Shown one piece after another: positions 27,386-41,056 of a stretch of DNA of 64,000 bases. Numbering within the stretch: position 1 is the stretch's first letter; the number at the start of each line of letters is the position of its first letter. The translations under genes and the position numbers were made by a program. Location of the stretch: the NCBI GenBank assembly GCA_963070105.1, contig OY718807.1:6366983-6430982 (forward strand), in the 5' to 3' direction. The notes below the pieces were generated by a model. That model was not told where the DNA came from. It did not search any database and was given only the letters and a program-made list of their open reading frames with translations. The stretch comes from Litomosoides sigmodontis. Lineage: Eukaryota; Nematoda; Chromadorea; Rhabditida; Onchocercidae.

Positions 27386-30300
27386 ATGGGCATACAGGGA
27401 TTATGGCAGGTGTTGGAACCGATAGCTGAACCGGTAACCTTAGAATCTCTTGAAGGAAAACGTCTCGCAATTGGTCCGTTTTTTTTTTTTTTATTTTGAT
27501 TTCTGTGAGATTTTACGTAATTTACAAGTCATTTGAAATTGTAAGAAAGACATTGGAGACTAATTATTATGCTCTCGAGAATTAGTATTTTTTCCAGTAC
27601 TTTAGTGAAATTACCAACAGCTTGAATACATGAAATATCTCTAATTACCTTCTGCTATCGAACATGTTTTGAAACCTTAGGTAAAGATATAGTTGTAGAC
27701 TTTTATTTTCTGATTCATGTTAGGCTTATGATATTTAAATATATAACGGGAAGTAAAATACGTTGCTTTAAAGTTGCTGCAGAATAGAGAAAATATGTCA
27801 ACTATCCTTAATCAAAAATTTTCCGATTATTACAGATATTTCAATTTGGCTTCATCAAGCAGCCTATGGTTACTCCGAATATCAGCTGAATGCAAAGTGT
27901 CCGCATTTGTCACTAGTGCTACGACGTCTCGCGAAACTTCTATTTTACAAAATACGACCAGTGTTTGTTTTCGATGGTCCAAACGTGCCTATATTCAAAA
28001 AAAAACTACTGGTCTTTTTTTTTTACCATTTGTAGATATTTTGAAGGTTTTCGTTTAAAAAAAAATTGTTTTTGACAACTGAAAACATTTTTATCTGAAG
28101 TTTTTCTTTCAAGAAACCCTTGCTGTTTCACCTCAAAAAAAAACATTTGGACTATCGTAGCTAAACGAATTGGATCAATTTTCGGTGTATGACTTACTAC
28201 TCTTCCGATAGGTTTTTCCGGAAAATCTTTCATGAAATTCAGCGGAAAACAGACGAATGAATCTCGTAGATATTCAACACGTTACCAAAAACCCGATTTT
28301 AGCGCGATAGACAAGTGAAACGTTATGTGGAAGAACTGACAATGACTAAGGCGCAAAAGCATGCCCTACAACAGCTAGCCTCCTCACAGCTACGTCTGTA
28401 CTCTTTCTTTTTTAAAGGAACAGTAGCACTGGGAAAGGGGAGAAGAAGATATAGGGTATAGTTTTCGTTGCGTACATCATTTTTATGTCATCTCACTTTT
28501 ATTTAATTTAACAAATAAGTGAAATTTTGGATGTATGCAAGAGTCATGATGACAATAGGTCGTGTTAGTAACAATGAGTTAGTAGCAATTTTTGAACAGT
28601 TGCTTGATCAAAATAGGTAAGAAGATTAGTGTTAGATAAGGCGACTGCTTAGGTGTATGGAATTCTTCCAATCTGTAATTGAGTACCTCTAGCATTCCAG
28701 GGGATGGTTTCTGAACTTTCTTTGCAAGCAACGAAAGTTTCTATGAGATATTCTTGTTATTTAGAAATACTTTTTCAGTCGGTGACAAGCAACAGGTAGA
28801 TAAATTAAGCGAGGTATTTACTTCACAATCAAGGAAAGGCCGTGATGATGATTTGTTCGATGTATCGATTCCGTCAACATCAAAGGACGAAAGGTACGTT
28901 AGGATTGTCCTTAGGGATGTTATAAAAAGTGGATCAGTTGCACTGGATACTTCATAATCGACTTCTGTTTAAATGTGTTTAATAATTTGACGTGAACTTA
29001 AGTCGTTTCTTCTGAAGTTCTCTATTGTTTTTAATTAAAATTACGTGGAGCAAGAAAGGTCACCAGAGTAGAATGATATTCTCTTTGGTATGTGTTGCCC
29101 AAATCATAATTATTTGATTAGGATTGATTTACTTGTGTTAAAACAAGAAGTTGATTAGCACAAGGCAATAAGGTTTTTGCAACTCACGTAATCCAAAATT
29201 TTCGTCGTATGCTAAGGAAAATGATAAAATGGCGTTTTGTATTTTTTTAACAAGAGAAAAAGGGAAAGGAAAAGAGGGAATTTCAGCAAATGCAAAAATA
29301 CATCAAATGAGGAAATTACGACAACATATTCATCTTTTGAGTCATCACGGTCATCTGAATTTGACCAAAATGAATTTGACAGCTTAATCACTCGCGATGA
29401 GCGACTTGATTATTTGTTGGCTGTACGGGACAAAATGAGAGGTCTCAAAATGGGAGAGGTAAAATATTTATGCTTCAAATTTTTGCAGACTTCTAAAGTT
29501 TCTGGATTTTTTACTACTCTAAAGGAAGAATGCATTACAGGTTCCAGATGACTCAAAAGACTTCAGTAATTTGCAAATTGACAGGCTAATGAAAAGAAAT
29601 AAGATAAATCAGCAACTTCAGTTGGTAAGGTTTTTCTTCAGTTCCGAAATTTAGTTTGTTTCCTTAATTCTTACAGAAAGATTGTGTGAGATTTCCGTGC
29701 CATATGAGATTGGAAATTAAAGCAAAAAGACTTATTTTGTACTTCAACTGCATTATATCACTTTTTTGTCTGGCAGATTGTCTTTATGTTTTTTTAATGA
29801 ATCGTTTTTTGTATTAAAACTGTGCTCATTTCACCTTTTTTTAAAGCTAAAGAATGAAGCTTTGAAACTGAAAGTTTTTTCGACAGATGGTAAGCATAGC
29901 CGTTCGAGTAACAACATCAAATTGGCAACAATGGAGGGTCTGGACAGGATGCATATAATAACAGATAACGACGAAGTGCAAATAGTACTTTTATTGAAAT
30001 TTTTTTCAATACAAAATGCTAATATTTTTTAAATATATGTAGGACCTTCTACTTACTGTTTTTTCGTTCTAGATAAATGAAGGTTGAATCCACACAACGT
30101 AAACTTTAGGACATTCACGGATAACCAGTAGTTGAGTTCGGTTGGCTTATTGATGAGTTTTAACCAAGGTTTCGTGATTGATCAGTATTTTAACATACCG
30201 TGTTAAGAGTCAGCTCATTCGTAGTACATCGTTGGCGCCATAATTTTATTCAAAATATAATTCTTTAATTTTATAAAAACCGTGGGTTAAATGTATTTTT

Positions 30301-33300
30301 TAAAATAACTTTAAACTATCGAGAAATTCCAGATTAATGAGGAAGTAGAGGCAAAGAAGAAAGATTTAATGGACTCTTTAGCTTGGCCGGTATTTCTAGA
30401 GAAAATTAAAGAGGAAGAGGATGATAATAAAAAGTCGAGAAAAATGTTTTCTTCTGATGAGGTGAATAAATTTCTACTTTTTTCTGATACTGTTTTTCTA
30501 AATCTGTTTTCCAATGTATTGCATTTTTATATTACTTTATCATCCACAGAATCAATCAATAAATCTACCGCTCTGTAGAATATGAATAGTATGCATTTCT
30601 TATTTAAAAAACTTTTTTATAATATTGAAATATTGTTTTATGAATACTGCTTCATGAATAAAGTGTTAGATATATGAAGGTACCGTTTGGATAAGACTAG
30701 ATGAAAAATACAAGGTTTTTTCCGCGATTTTTTGTTATTTCTTAAGGCGGTAGATTTATCGAGAAAATTTAATAAAAAATATGCAAACTTGCGAATCAAA
30801 TTCTGGTTAGTTTATCTTTGTAAGTTTATTTTTAGGCTGGCCATTGCAGCGGACTCAAAATTAGAGCTTATAGTGATCACGATGATGATGATGATGATGA
30901 CGCTTTACAGGAGGTTTGAAGATAAAATAATTCAGTTGTAATGTTAAGTTTTTAATTGGGAGGGACTTTGAATTAATGAAAGCAGATAACCAGTATATTT
31001 AGGCTATACATGCTTCATTTCTCGAGAATTTGAACAAAAAATGCTGTAACTCGCAAATGGTTATGCATAGCTACAATTATGAATCGAAGAGCGATATGAT
31101 CGAACGGTTGCGCACTGCATTTACTGAAAGAGCTAGGAGTATCTTTCTTTGCTAGATTATTTTCCTTTTTTTCTCAATAGCTATTTAAAATCACTAATGA
31201 CTTTAAAAAGCTTATATGAAGGGTAAATTTTAAAAAATCCATTTTTTTTGTATGATATTGCAATTTTGTATTATGGATGGATGGACAGTTGCTGTCATTT
31301 TCTGTTGCATTCCATTATTTGTCGCCCACGTCTTATTGCGTGTTCATATTTGCAAAATCATAATGGCTTAAAAATTTCGTAGATTTACATGATGATACGT
31401 GGTCATCATCGTCGAATGATAGCACTGATGAATTTGTTGAAGTACTCCCTGGATCATCAGAACATTCCTTCGATGAAATTGTTCCCTTACCTATAACGAA
31501 AATTACTGGCGTTTCAAATGAATGTGAACCGAAAGGACGCACTATTACTGGTAGCGATCACCTCAGCGATAAGGTGGAAGATTAGTTCTCGCTGTTGTTA
31601 CTTTTTAATGCTTTATTTTTATATGTTTCAACGTGCATGAGTATTTCTTCCCGTTAACGTATAAAAACAAGCTTCTTTATTAATCTGCTAATAAGTTATA
31701 TAGATTTGTTGTTGCTATCACTGAAAATAATTGCCGAAAGTGCTTTAGGACAGAAATATCGATGACTTCCACGACGAGGCTTTTCTTCAAGATTTATCAA
31801 CAAGTATTAATCCTGTCGACGATGTAGATATTTTTGCTTCAGCAAAGGAAGATGGTGTTTATAAAGATTGTCAGGTTTGTTATGAACTTTTTATGATTTA
31901 AATGGATTGCTGCTGTCACATTAAATATGTCCTTAAAGAACTCAAGTTATTTATTTCAGGATCTGTTGCGTATTTGCGGCATACCGTTCGTTATTGCTCC
32001 AGCTGAAGCGGAGGCTCAGTGTTGTGAACTTGAAAGATTGGGTCTCGTTGAGGTATTTATTTTCAGTAAAAGAACCGTCCTCTACCGTATTTATTCTCAA
32101 CACTGCTGGATTTTACGCCTTATAATCAAATTTTTTAATGAGAAAATCAAAAGTTATATTTTTTCTAAGGGAATAATTAGCGATGATTCCGATGTTTGGT
32201 TATTTGGTGCTGCCATTGTTTACAAAAATATGTTTAATCAGAAACGAAGGTTGCAAATGTACAGCATGGAAACTATCCATAATCAGTTAGGTTGTCATTT
32301 GATTAAAAATAATGAAATTAGTGGTATTATGCTAATTTTATTTTATAAAATATGCTTTACTGCATTAAATCAAATTTTGATTACATAAAATTTTAGGCTT
32401 GTCTCGTTGGGAAGCAATACAAATTGCTTTACTCTCCGGTGGTGATTATAGCGACGGTTTAGAAGGTGTTGGAGTCGTTGCAGCGTTGGAATTGATTTCG
32501 GAGTTTGCTACAATTTCTGGACAAGGAAATGAACCATCTCGACAGGTCTTTATTATATTTTGTTAACACTTCACTTTCGACATTTACAACGATATCCAAC
32601 GTATTACATAATATTTGCGTTGCACATCTGTGGAAAATGTTTACGAAAGTATAAAGTATAGTGTCAATTTTTGGGATAATTCTAGGCTTTTGAAAACTTA
32701 CACCGGATATCAGCGTGGCTAAATCGGCGTGATGTTTGCGCTAATTTGGAATCGAATTGTGGTTATGTCAGCAATCAGGATTTAGAAGAAGGGAAATTCA
32801 AAGAAAATGCGCGACGATTGAAGTTGAGACGGTTAATTGAGAAAAATAACATTACTGAGACACTGGGCACGGTATGTTTCTTCATACAAGCATTACTGGA
32901 AGTTCATTATTACTTCATTTCGCTTAAAGCGATGCATCTAAAGAAATAAAGTGAAGTGTCTATAGGAAGAACCTCCATCAAAAACACAGAATTTGTGTAA
33001 ACGAAGCTAAAAAATAAATAGTTACCATGTAAGAATAAAATTGAAAAAATCTATTGTTCCATGCACTACTATCACTTTTTTTTAATTTTATTTTCATATA
33101 AGAATAAAATTGAAAAAATCTCTTGTGTACTCTAAAAACGTGGAGGAATCTTTTTAATATTTTTAGTTTCCTTCTCGTCAAATATTCAGCGCGTATGCCG
33201 AACCATTAGTTGACAGTTCGACGGAGAAGCCGAAATGGCGGAATATTAATATGAAAGAATTAGAGTTGTTTGTGTGGAAGAAGTTGGGGTGGGATGAAAA

Positions 33301-34330
33301 GCATCTGGAAAAGGTAGCGATTAAGGAAAATTTAGCTTTGAACGGTTTTAGTTTTAAAGACTATGCTAAATATGCTTAGCAGACAATATTTGTTAGCATA
33401 ATTGTTTGCATATTACGATGCGCTCAATCTCTTGTTTCATGTTGCACTGCGATTCATTTTTTTTTTGAATTACAGAAGTGAGAAAAGGACTATCCTTATC
33501 CATGAGTCAACTTTATTAATAGACTGCCCATCATGGTAAGCAGAATTTCAGCAAACAAATCATTCATTGATGAAGTGGAACGAGTATTTGAATCCAGAAG
33601 CTGGTGGAAGTGGACAGTCGTACCAGACGCACATCACATCATTTACGCATCATTTGCAGAAATCCGAAAAGGATCAACGTTTGTTTTTAACAGCCCGAGT
33701 TCACGCTGCTCTGCAACGTTTAATTGCTATTAAAAGTATGCTTAAATTTCGGTTACACCGTCTCAGATTATTTGTGCATATTTTCTTTTGAAAAGTATTC
33801 ATTCGGATATTTCATATATTGTGCCATTTCCAATGCTTTGTTGTTACTTTAATCGTCTATCTTATTTTCAGATCCTCAAAGTTGTCCATCAGAAAGCGCT
33901 GAGAATAAATGTGCTGCAGAAATGAGGGTAGCTTTTTTCCGTGTCCTTTCAGTCCTTTACTGCTGATTTAGTCGTAAAACATATCTTAAATACTTCGTTT
34001 TTTATAATTTGCTGCGTTTCATATCACTTCTTGAATGAGAATTTGCAATTACTCTAGAGGGAGGAAGAAGGTGGATTTTGGTGAAAATTAATGTTAAAGG
34101 AAATGAGACTCAAGAGCACGAACTTGCAGATGATGAGGGGAGACGGAAAATTGAAAAGGAAGAGGTCGAACAAATGTGTTTTGAAAAGACCGAGAAAAAG
34201 CAAGGAAGAATCAACGACAGTTTCCAGGAATAAACGAAAAAAGTTAGCTGGGACAAAAAATGGTGAAAACAATTTTGCTTGCAGAGAATTACAATTGTCC
34301 GAAGAAAGCTCTGATGATGATATCTGTTAA
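27386..34330 (+). CDS. xpg-1: XPG/ERCC5-type structure-specific endonuclease (nucleotide excision repair)
   Basis: XPG makes the 3' incision in nucleotide excision repair and belongs to the FEN1 family. Exon 1 (27386-27473) encodes [12 protein letters not shown] and joins exon 2 (27836-28011) to give [14 protein letters not shown] and RPVFVFDG, the N-domain with its metal-binding Asp residues. Spacer exons follow at about 28779-28893, 29287-29458, 29541-29624, 29850-29984, 30331-30461, 30838-30909, 31003-31138, 31382-31574 and 31750-31874; they are acidic and low in complexity, as in human XPG. The catalytic I-domain is at 31960-32052 ([15 protein letters not shown]) and 32170 onward ([11 protein letters not shown]). 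The H2TH block is at 32397-32545 ([15 protein letters not shown]). Later exons (32685-32871, 33169-33311, 33550-33737, 33872-33930, about 34060-34330) hold FGW-like and PCNA-box-like segments (QTHITSF) and a Lys/Arg-rich C-terminus that fits a nuclear localisation signal. All catalytic acidic residues I could check are present. The exons between 28011 and 28779 are uncertain; one probably lies near 28296-28390. Confidence 0.9.
30881..30901 (+). repeat. In-frame GAT microsatellite in the XPG spacer
   Basis: A run of GAT codons encodes an uninterrupted Asp tract inside the exon at about 30838-30909. The spacer between the N and I nuclease blocks is acidic in the family, and the tract lengthens that acidity without touching catalytic residues. 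It is likely polymorphic in length. Confidence 0.75.
33030..33121. repeat. 23-base direct repeat in an XPG intron
   Basis: TAAGAATAAAATTGAAAAAA plus TCT occurs at 33030-33052 and again at 33099-33121, an offset of 69 bases, inside the intron between the 32.87 kb and 33.17 kb exons. It looks like a local duplication that has diverged between the copies. Confidence 0.75.
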
Positions 34331-37300
34331 ATGTTCTTTTGAAAAAAGTTTGCTGTGGAATGTTGTTCACACACTTAGTTGCTTTTGTAAAGGTTATAGA
34401 TATGTGACGAGATTTAGTTCAAGAGACATAACTAACACTGCCTAAACTAAGATATAAATAATACTGTCTAATAAGATCTCTTTACAAATTATTTGATCCT
34501 AGTTTTTTTCATATGACAAGCTACCGTTTGTATATATTTCGTTTTAAACTGTGCAGAGGAGCAAGCATCACTGTATTTGTTGGGGGGAATCCATCGGCTT
34601 CCACTAATTCTTAAAATGAATACATATTTTGTAAGAATATTTGTAACCAGCAAATATACATTTGAAGAACCCATCATATTCACTAATGGCATAAAGATTT
34701 TGCATGACGAGTTTATAAATGATTTTCTGCATGAATTGTACATGTTGATTTAAGAAAAATTTATATAAAAGGAATATCTATGAATTAAGTGGTAGAAACT
34801 CAAGTATTTGTTAAATTTACCTCGAGAGAATGTAAGCTTGTAATGTTAGGCGATAGGGATTGAGGATATTTAGTGAGAAAGTGTTTTGTTTGCACATGCG
34901 GTAAAGGTTGATGTGTACTATATCTATTGATTTCCAATATGCAAATTGTATTTCGTCACTTCTGTATTCTCTCTGTTTGTATCTACACAGTTTCAGCCTT
35001 TGCTGTGACAATGTGCGGGATGCGTAAATTCGATAAAATTACATGTTTTGTGATCAGAGTTGTATCTACGCAACCGACTTATCTTGCGTCTTTGTACTAC
35101 CCTAACAATTCTGATTTATACATAAGTGAGAAGAGGAGACGGGAGTGAAAATTACTCACTATTAAAAAAAAAAGGTAAAGTGAAGAATTTCCAAAATTTT
35201 TTTCTCATGTTATACGATATCTAACTTTTTATTCGGTGAGGTTGCATTGTTTTAGAGTCGAAATTAGGATGTTATCCTATTTTGGATAACTGGTTTTTGA
35301 TGTACTAAAATGATTAGTTACATGTTGCATTTGATATCCATTCATTCTTTTTTATGATTTGTAATATGAAAAAATCGAATACTGTGAAGTGGTTTTTCAC
35401 ACTGTTTTTTCCATCATTGTAAAATTTTCTGACGTTACTGAGAGGAATTATTTTAGCAGAAATTGAAGGACATTAAAACATTGGATTGTATTGAATATGT
35501 AATGTTTGGTATCTGCCGAACAGAAATGATATAATATTTGGTACAACTATCTGAGAAACAGCAAACAGCGCGAACTGTAATTCCGTTAAAGACATTTTGC
35601 TTCTGCGCTTCGAAATGCCGAAGGTTTCTGTTATTTTACTCTAATAGAAGGAAAAGGTCTGTAAAATACATTTATGTAAAATACATTTGTGGTAAACGTT
35701 TTTAATTACTTGTTTGATCATCGATGAATTATTCTCCATTTCGGCTCTCTTCGTCATGAGTGAATATTGCTTGTAAATTATTTTTCTAATTGGTTAGCTA
35801 AATTTAATTAATCGGACATTTTAATATTTCCCGCGAAATATATCGCAAAAAAGGACAGGTGGATGGAGCTGCATTTTCCATTCATTTTTTTTCTCTTGTG
35901 TTCGATCTTATTAATTATAGTTCTCCTGTGTTGTAGAGAAAGCTTTAATCGAATTATGCATGAAACATCATTTCCCTGTGTAAAATAAGTTTTCTTCGCA
36001 ATGACTTGACACGTCTACTGATGCGATACATTTAGAATCTTCAGAATCTTGGCAAATAGGGAATGAAACAACAAGAATGAATCCATCCTCATTGAGACTT
36101 AAAGAAATAGTATTCCCACGCAGTAGAATCGAAAGCAACTTTTTTTAATTGCATCGATTTTCCTTCCACTTCATTTTCATAATTTTTCAATTTCCCTCTA
36201 TTTTCTTTTTTGCTTTCAAGCATTAATTGATTATTTGACTGAAGACGTGTTGCGTTCTAATTGATGGGAAAATGCGTATATTAGATGTGAGACATTTTTA
36301 AATTTGCATACCTAAATTTTTTCCCATCTCTTCAAAATTATATAATTCTCCTTGAAGTCATCCTGAGTAAAGTGTTTTCATACATAAACGAAGTTCAGTG
36401 TGTTGAAATGATTTTTTGAAAAGTTAATTGAAATTGTGAGATTTCTCTTCAGTTTTCTTGCTTTAAAAAAACCTTTAAAGCTCTACTGATGCATGATCTT
36501 TGATCCCACCTTTAAATTCCGAAATCATTGTCATAAGTCTTTATGCTCAACTCGTATAACCGTCTTGGTCCACAATGAAATGGCACCTGTTTACTGATTG
36601 TATTAATTATACTTATCAGAATTTGATAAGAAAATTAAAGAGATGTATTCTCTCCGTACATCCAAGCTTCCTACAACATTGTCGTGCATATCTAATTCTA
36701 AAGATTGAATTTTGTAACTCAATTAAGAGGTTGTAATTGAGTGAGCGTTAAGATCTCACAATGTGTCTAATTTGATTTACTCAGTAAGCGGCACATTTGA
36801 ATTTTGCTGCTCTTCATCATTGTGCTGCACTCTCCCAAAAATTTCACTTCTCTTTTATCAGAAATTCATTGCATTACACACAGAAAGACAAGCAATGACA
36901 AACTGTTTGCAATGTTTGTTTACCATTCAGTTATACTACAACTACGTGATATTTCTCTGTGAAATTAATAATATGATCAAACTTCATGTCCCATTCAACT
37001 ATTAGACAAGGAAGTTAACTTGAAATCATTCCATTCATATATTTCCTTCATTTAATTGTTTTGTTACTGTAGCAGTAGCGTCCTACTTTCTTGTTGCTCT
37101 CCATGCCTCTGGTAATTTAATTTGAATTGTTGTTTGTTCAATCAAATTTGATTTGTTCTGAATTATATTTAAGAGGAAAGAGATTTTTTGAAATATTTAT
37201 GAAAAAATGTGGTAAATAATGAAGAGAAATATAGGAGGATATTAATTTGTGATTAAGGTGATTATCTTCATTGAGAAGAGAAAATTGATGAAAAAGGGAC

Positions 37301-37394
37301 GAGAAAAGGGGTAGATGATGTAAATGGAACCAGTTTTTAGTATTGTGAAGTAGCAACGATCGACCAGTGTCCTCATTTTTATTTTTGTATTGCG

Positions 37395-37485
37395 GATATA
37401 TATGTATATATAATGTACGTATGTATATGTGTATGTGGGTGTACGTGTGTGGGTGTGCGTGTATACGTGTGTACGAGTGTACGGC
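37395..37485. repeat. TG/TA-rich microsatellite
   Basis: About 90 bases of alternating purine-pyrimidine sequence (TATATATG, TGTACGTATG, GTGTGTGGGTGTG and similar). It is an imperfect (TG)n/(TA)n tract with interruptions. Sequences of this type can adopt Z-DNA; here it is most simply a decayed microsatellite. Confidence 0.8.
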
Positions 37486-39509
37486 TGTATTTTTTTATGC
37501 TGAAGATTATCACAGTGAAGAGTGTGAGTGTGACGGGTTCCTTCGAATAGTGCATTCAAGGCCAGTTTTTGTTTCTTTTTTCCCATTTTCTTGTTGATGT
37601 ATTTTGTTATTATTAATTATTCTTTCAAATATATTCACCTGTATTGTTTCCACTCGCAGCTGCTCATCAGTTCCTCTAAATGATCAAATTTCATCTCACT
37701 AAATTTACATGAGGGAGAGGAATGGAAAGGCAATCTGCAGGCGTTTAAAATGCTGTCATGCTCTTTCTGTCCTACCTACTTCCACATCCATCCATCAATT
37801 TCTAACTTAAAAAAAAAAAGAGGAGAAAAAAACGATGAATTAAAATTTTCAGCTCATATCGGTGATAACTGTAAATGAAATAACAATTGTTGTTGATTGT
37901 TACTCGGCGTCGTATGTCTCTTTAAATATTTATTTTGCACTTAGCGTGTAATTTTGCATAACTTCTGCAAGTGATGCAATGCGACTTTCACTTGTTATCT
38001 TACTTTTCCACTGTTCTCCATTTTAATTTTTAGTCTACAACAATGATTTCGAAAATTTGAAACCTTTAATCATTCCAAATTTAGGAACATTGCAGTTTCA
38101 ATTCAGGAACGGTATGGTATAGCGAGAAGACAACAGGCCTATGAAAGCAAAGTTTGACAAAAAAAATCGAGTTTTTTTTGCATCACTTTTCTGTATTGTT
38201 GAAAAAGTTTCGATGATTTCGATGGTCCTTTTGAAATTGCAAAATTTTAGCATAATGGGTTGAATGTGTGCGTGTGTATGTTTGTGTGTCTGTTTGAAAT
38301 AAGAGAACTGACATATGTAAATGATATTTTAAAAAAGGGAATATTTCGACAAAGTTTTCCTTTGGAATAATTTCAACATTTAGCACTGACAATTAATTGA
38401 AACGATTGCAGTGGAACACCTTTAGTTACCCTTGCATTGCATCCATTTAATTAAGTGTTTGTAAATGTAATATAACATAGTTTTATCAAATTTTAAGAAA
38501 ATTTTTTTCCACCAATCAAATTATATTAATTTTCGTTTTGCGCTTTGCAGTGAGACTGGAAAAATGAAAATGAAAAATTTATTGAGCAAATACTAATATT
38601 TAACAGTTGTTAGTTATGGCAAATATAATTGAAAGGAGGCATTGTTTCATGTTGACATTCCTCTTATCCATCTCTTCCTCAGCCTTTTTTATCGTCCGTT
38701 TTATTTCCATCTCTGTCACTTTTTTCTGTTGACACTACTACGCAAAGTTTTTGCTAAAAATAAATGTAAATTATATGAAGTTGAAAATTCCGGAGAAATT
38801 ATCACTTGTTGGATTAACTACCGACGACATATTAACAATGCACATTAGTATTACAACAATAGCATTTGAATGAATTATAACCATGACGCTTGAAAAAGAT
38901 TTGAAAATTATTCCTCTCCTGAAATCTATAATATTTTTCAACATTTTATTTACCTTCCCAAAAATTTCATCCGTATAAAAAGAAAGGCAAAATTTCATTT
39001 CCATTTATTATTATTTATATATTTTGGAAATAGTGATATTTATGCTTTCATTCCTTTCTTCATTAACTCAATAAAAGAAAATAATAATTTCCAAATTTTC
39101 ATAATAACTAATTACGACATATCGTACACTGTTTTTGTTTTTTACCACCATTGTTGATTTACATAATTTTTCAATTATCAGAACACTATTACCTTAAATT
39201 TGAAATTACCACTTTAACTCTTTTCATGAGTTATAATTTTGTAGAAATGATTTTTTTGTAGAAATTGTTGTTCATTTCCACCGTAGATGAAAAGAACAAA
39301 TATGAATTCAGTACTTTTCTTTCTTTCTCTTTCCGTTCTAACAGCAACAAATTATGACTTCTTTTATACAAACGAACACAAAGGGTATATTTCATCGATT
39401 CTACAGGAGAGAGGACACATTGTTCCAAACCGGTTGCTTCTTCAACGTTTTTCTGAAAGTTACACAGCTAATCGTTACTTATCGCTGTTGTGCTCCACAA
39501 ATTCAATCT

Positions 39510-39514
<5 letters not shown>

Positions 39515-39541
<27 letters not shown>
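39515..39541. repeat. (CT)13 microsatellite
   Basis: A perfect CT dinucleotide run of about 27 bases in the intergenic region 1.5 kb upstream of QSOX. Confidence 0.9.
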
Positions 39542-41056
39542 AAAGTTTCACTTGCCATTTCCTCTTCCTTCATGTGATTTATTGCTGCTTCTTATTTATG
39601 AAATAATAAAGAATATATTTTCAAGTGATTTCAAAAGCATTCCTCTTTTTATTCCCCAAGTATTTTCCTCCTAAATTGAATTTTATGTTAACATGAAGAA
39701 AGAATTGGAAAACATTTTAAACTATCTGAAATGAATTGTAGTTAACTGAATCACTGCAATATTTCATCATCGATGGATTTCTTTTTAAATGTTTAATAAA
39801 TAAATTGTATTGAATTTTATAATCATAATATTTTCTTTTGTTTTGATAACATTAATTTAAGAAATCCACAGCCAAATATGTACAAGTTTTAAATTAAGCG
39901 GTTTTTCAAACAACAATTTAAGTATGAAAACGGAAACAATTAGAAGACAGTATATAGAGTAATTCGACAATTAATAGCATAGTACAGTAATGTATGCATT
40001 TTAAGTATAGAGAATGACGCTTTTCCATTTGTATATCATACATCTTAGATTTTGAAATTGTTCAGGATGAAATTTTAGAAGAAACCGAAGTTCTTTAAAA
40101 AAAACAATTGGTTTCAAATTTTAGGATGCTCTTTTTTTATAAAAAGTTTCTTTTCGTTCTTTTCTTTGTTATTTATTAGCAATTCAATCATATGTGCTTT
40201 AATTTCGTTTGTTTCATTTTTCATTATTTTATATATTATGCATATATTTGTTTCATTTTTCTTGACCATAACATTTACCTCTTTCATCATATTTTAGTTT
40301 ACACTTACACTTCCATCATTCAAAATTAAATGCACCATTAATCATACTTTGCTCTATATGCAGCATTTGTAGCAGTTGTAGTAAGTAAATTTAAATTTTG
40401 ATTTGACAAATTATAATTACTCATTATATTCTCTTTAGTCATTTTTGCTTGATTATCAATTTTTTCATCAAGTCATTTTAGCAAATTACTCTGCTGTTAG
40501 TTATTTAATTCAAATGATTATTGTTACTGTATTAGTTTCCCTTCACTCCCCTACTTCTTTCTCCTATCTCAGAAGACTCGTACATTTAGAATAAATCCGT
40601 AAAACCGGTTCTGTTATGGTGCACTTATCTGCGTTTGATTAAAAGTTGAGAATTAAATCAATTTAATTCTCATGTGTCACTCACCTTCTGCCGTCTGATT
40701 CATTTTTGATTGAAAATGATTGATTTCATCAAATACCGATCCCTTCTTTTATACACAGTTATCTTTATCTCATCAATAAACTTCACTTCTTTTACCTTAA
40801 TGATTTGACCACGAAGTTTTGTAATTTAATATAAACACTCTTTTGTTCCTATATGCTTTTATCATTAAACACTGTGGTGTTTTCAAATTTCAGAGGGCTT
40901 TTACTACAAATCTTCCAACCACAAATATTTTTTTAACCTGCGGATGTGATTTTATGGGTTTTTTGACAGCGATTACCGCAATGAGTTAATAATTACCGTA
41001 GCATTGCTCTATTAACAGAATTCAGGATATAAAGTACCGGATCAATAGCGGTAATA

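Larger units (their letters stand above)
34331..41056. other. Gene-poor intergenic region
   Basis: Between the XPG stop and the QSOX start I find no frame with splice context or family motifs. The region is AT-rich, with homopolymer runs, a TG-rich microsatellite (37395-37485) and a CT run (39515-39541). QSOX promoter elements probably lie in its last kilobase, but none is distinctive. A small frame with a signal-like start at about 34939-35148 is not supported enough to call. Confidence 0.55.

Noticed and set aside
34939..35148. Short frame with a signal-like, Cys-containing start downstream of XPG
   Set aside because: No splice-leader-like acceptor, no recognised family, and it lies in an AT-rich gene-poor stretch.
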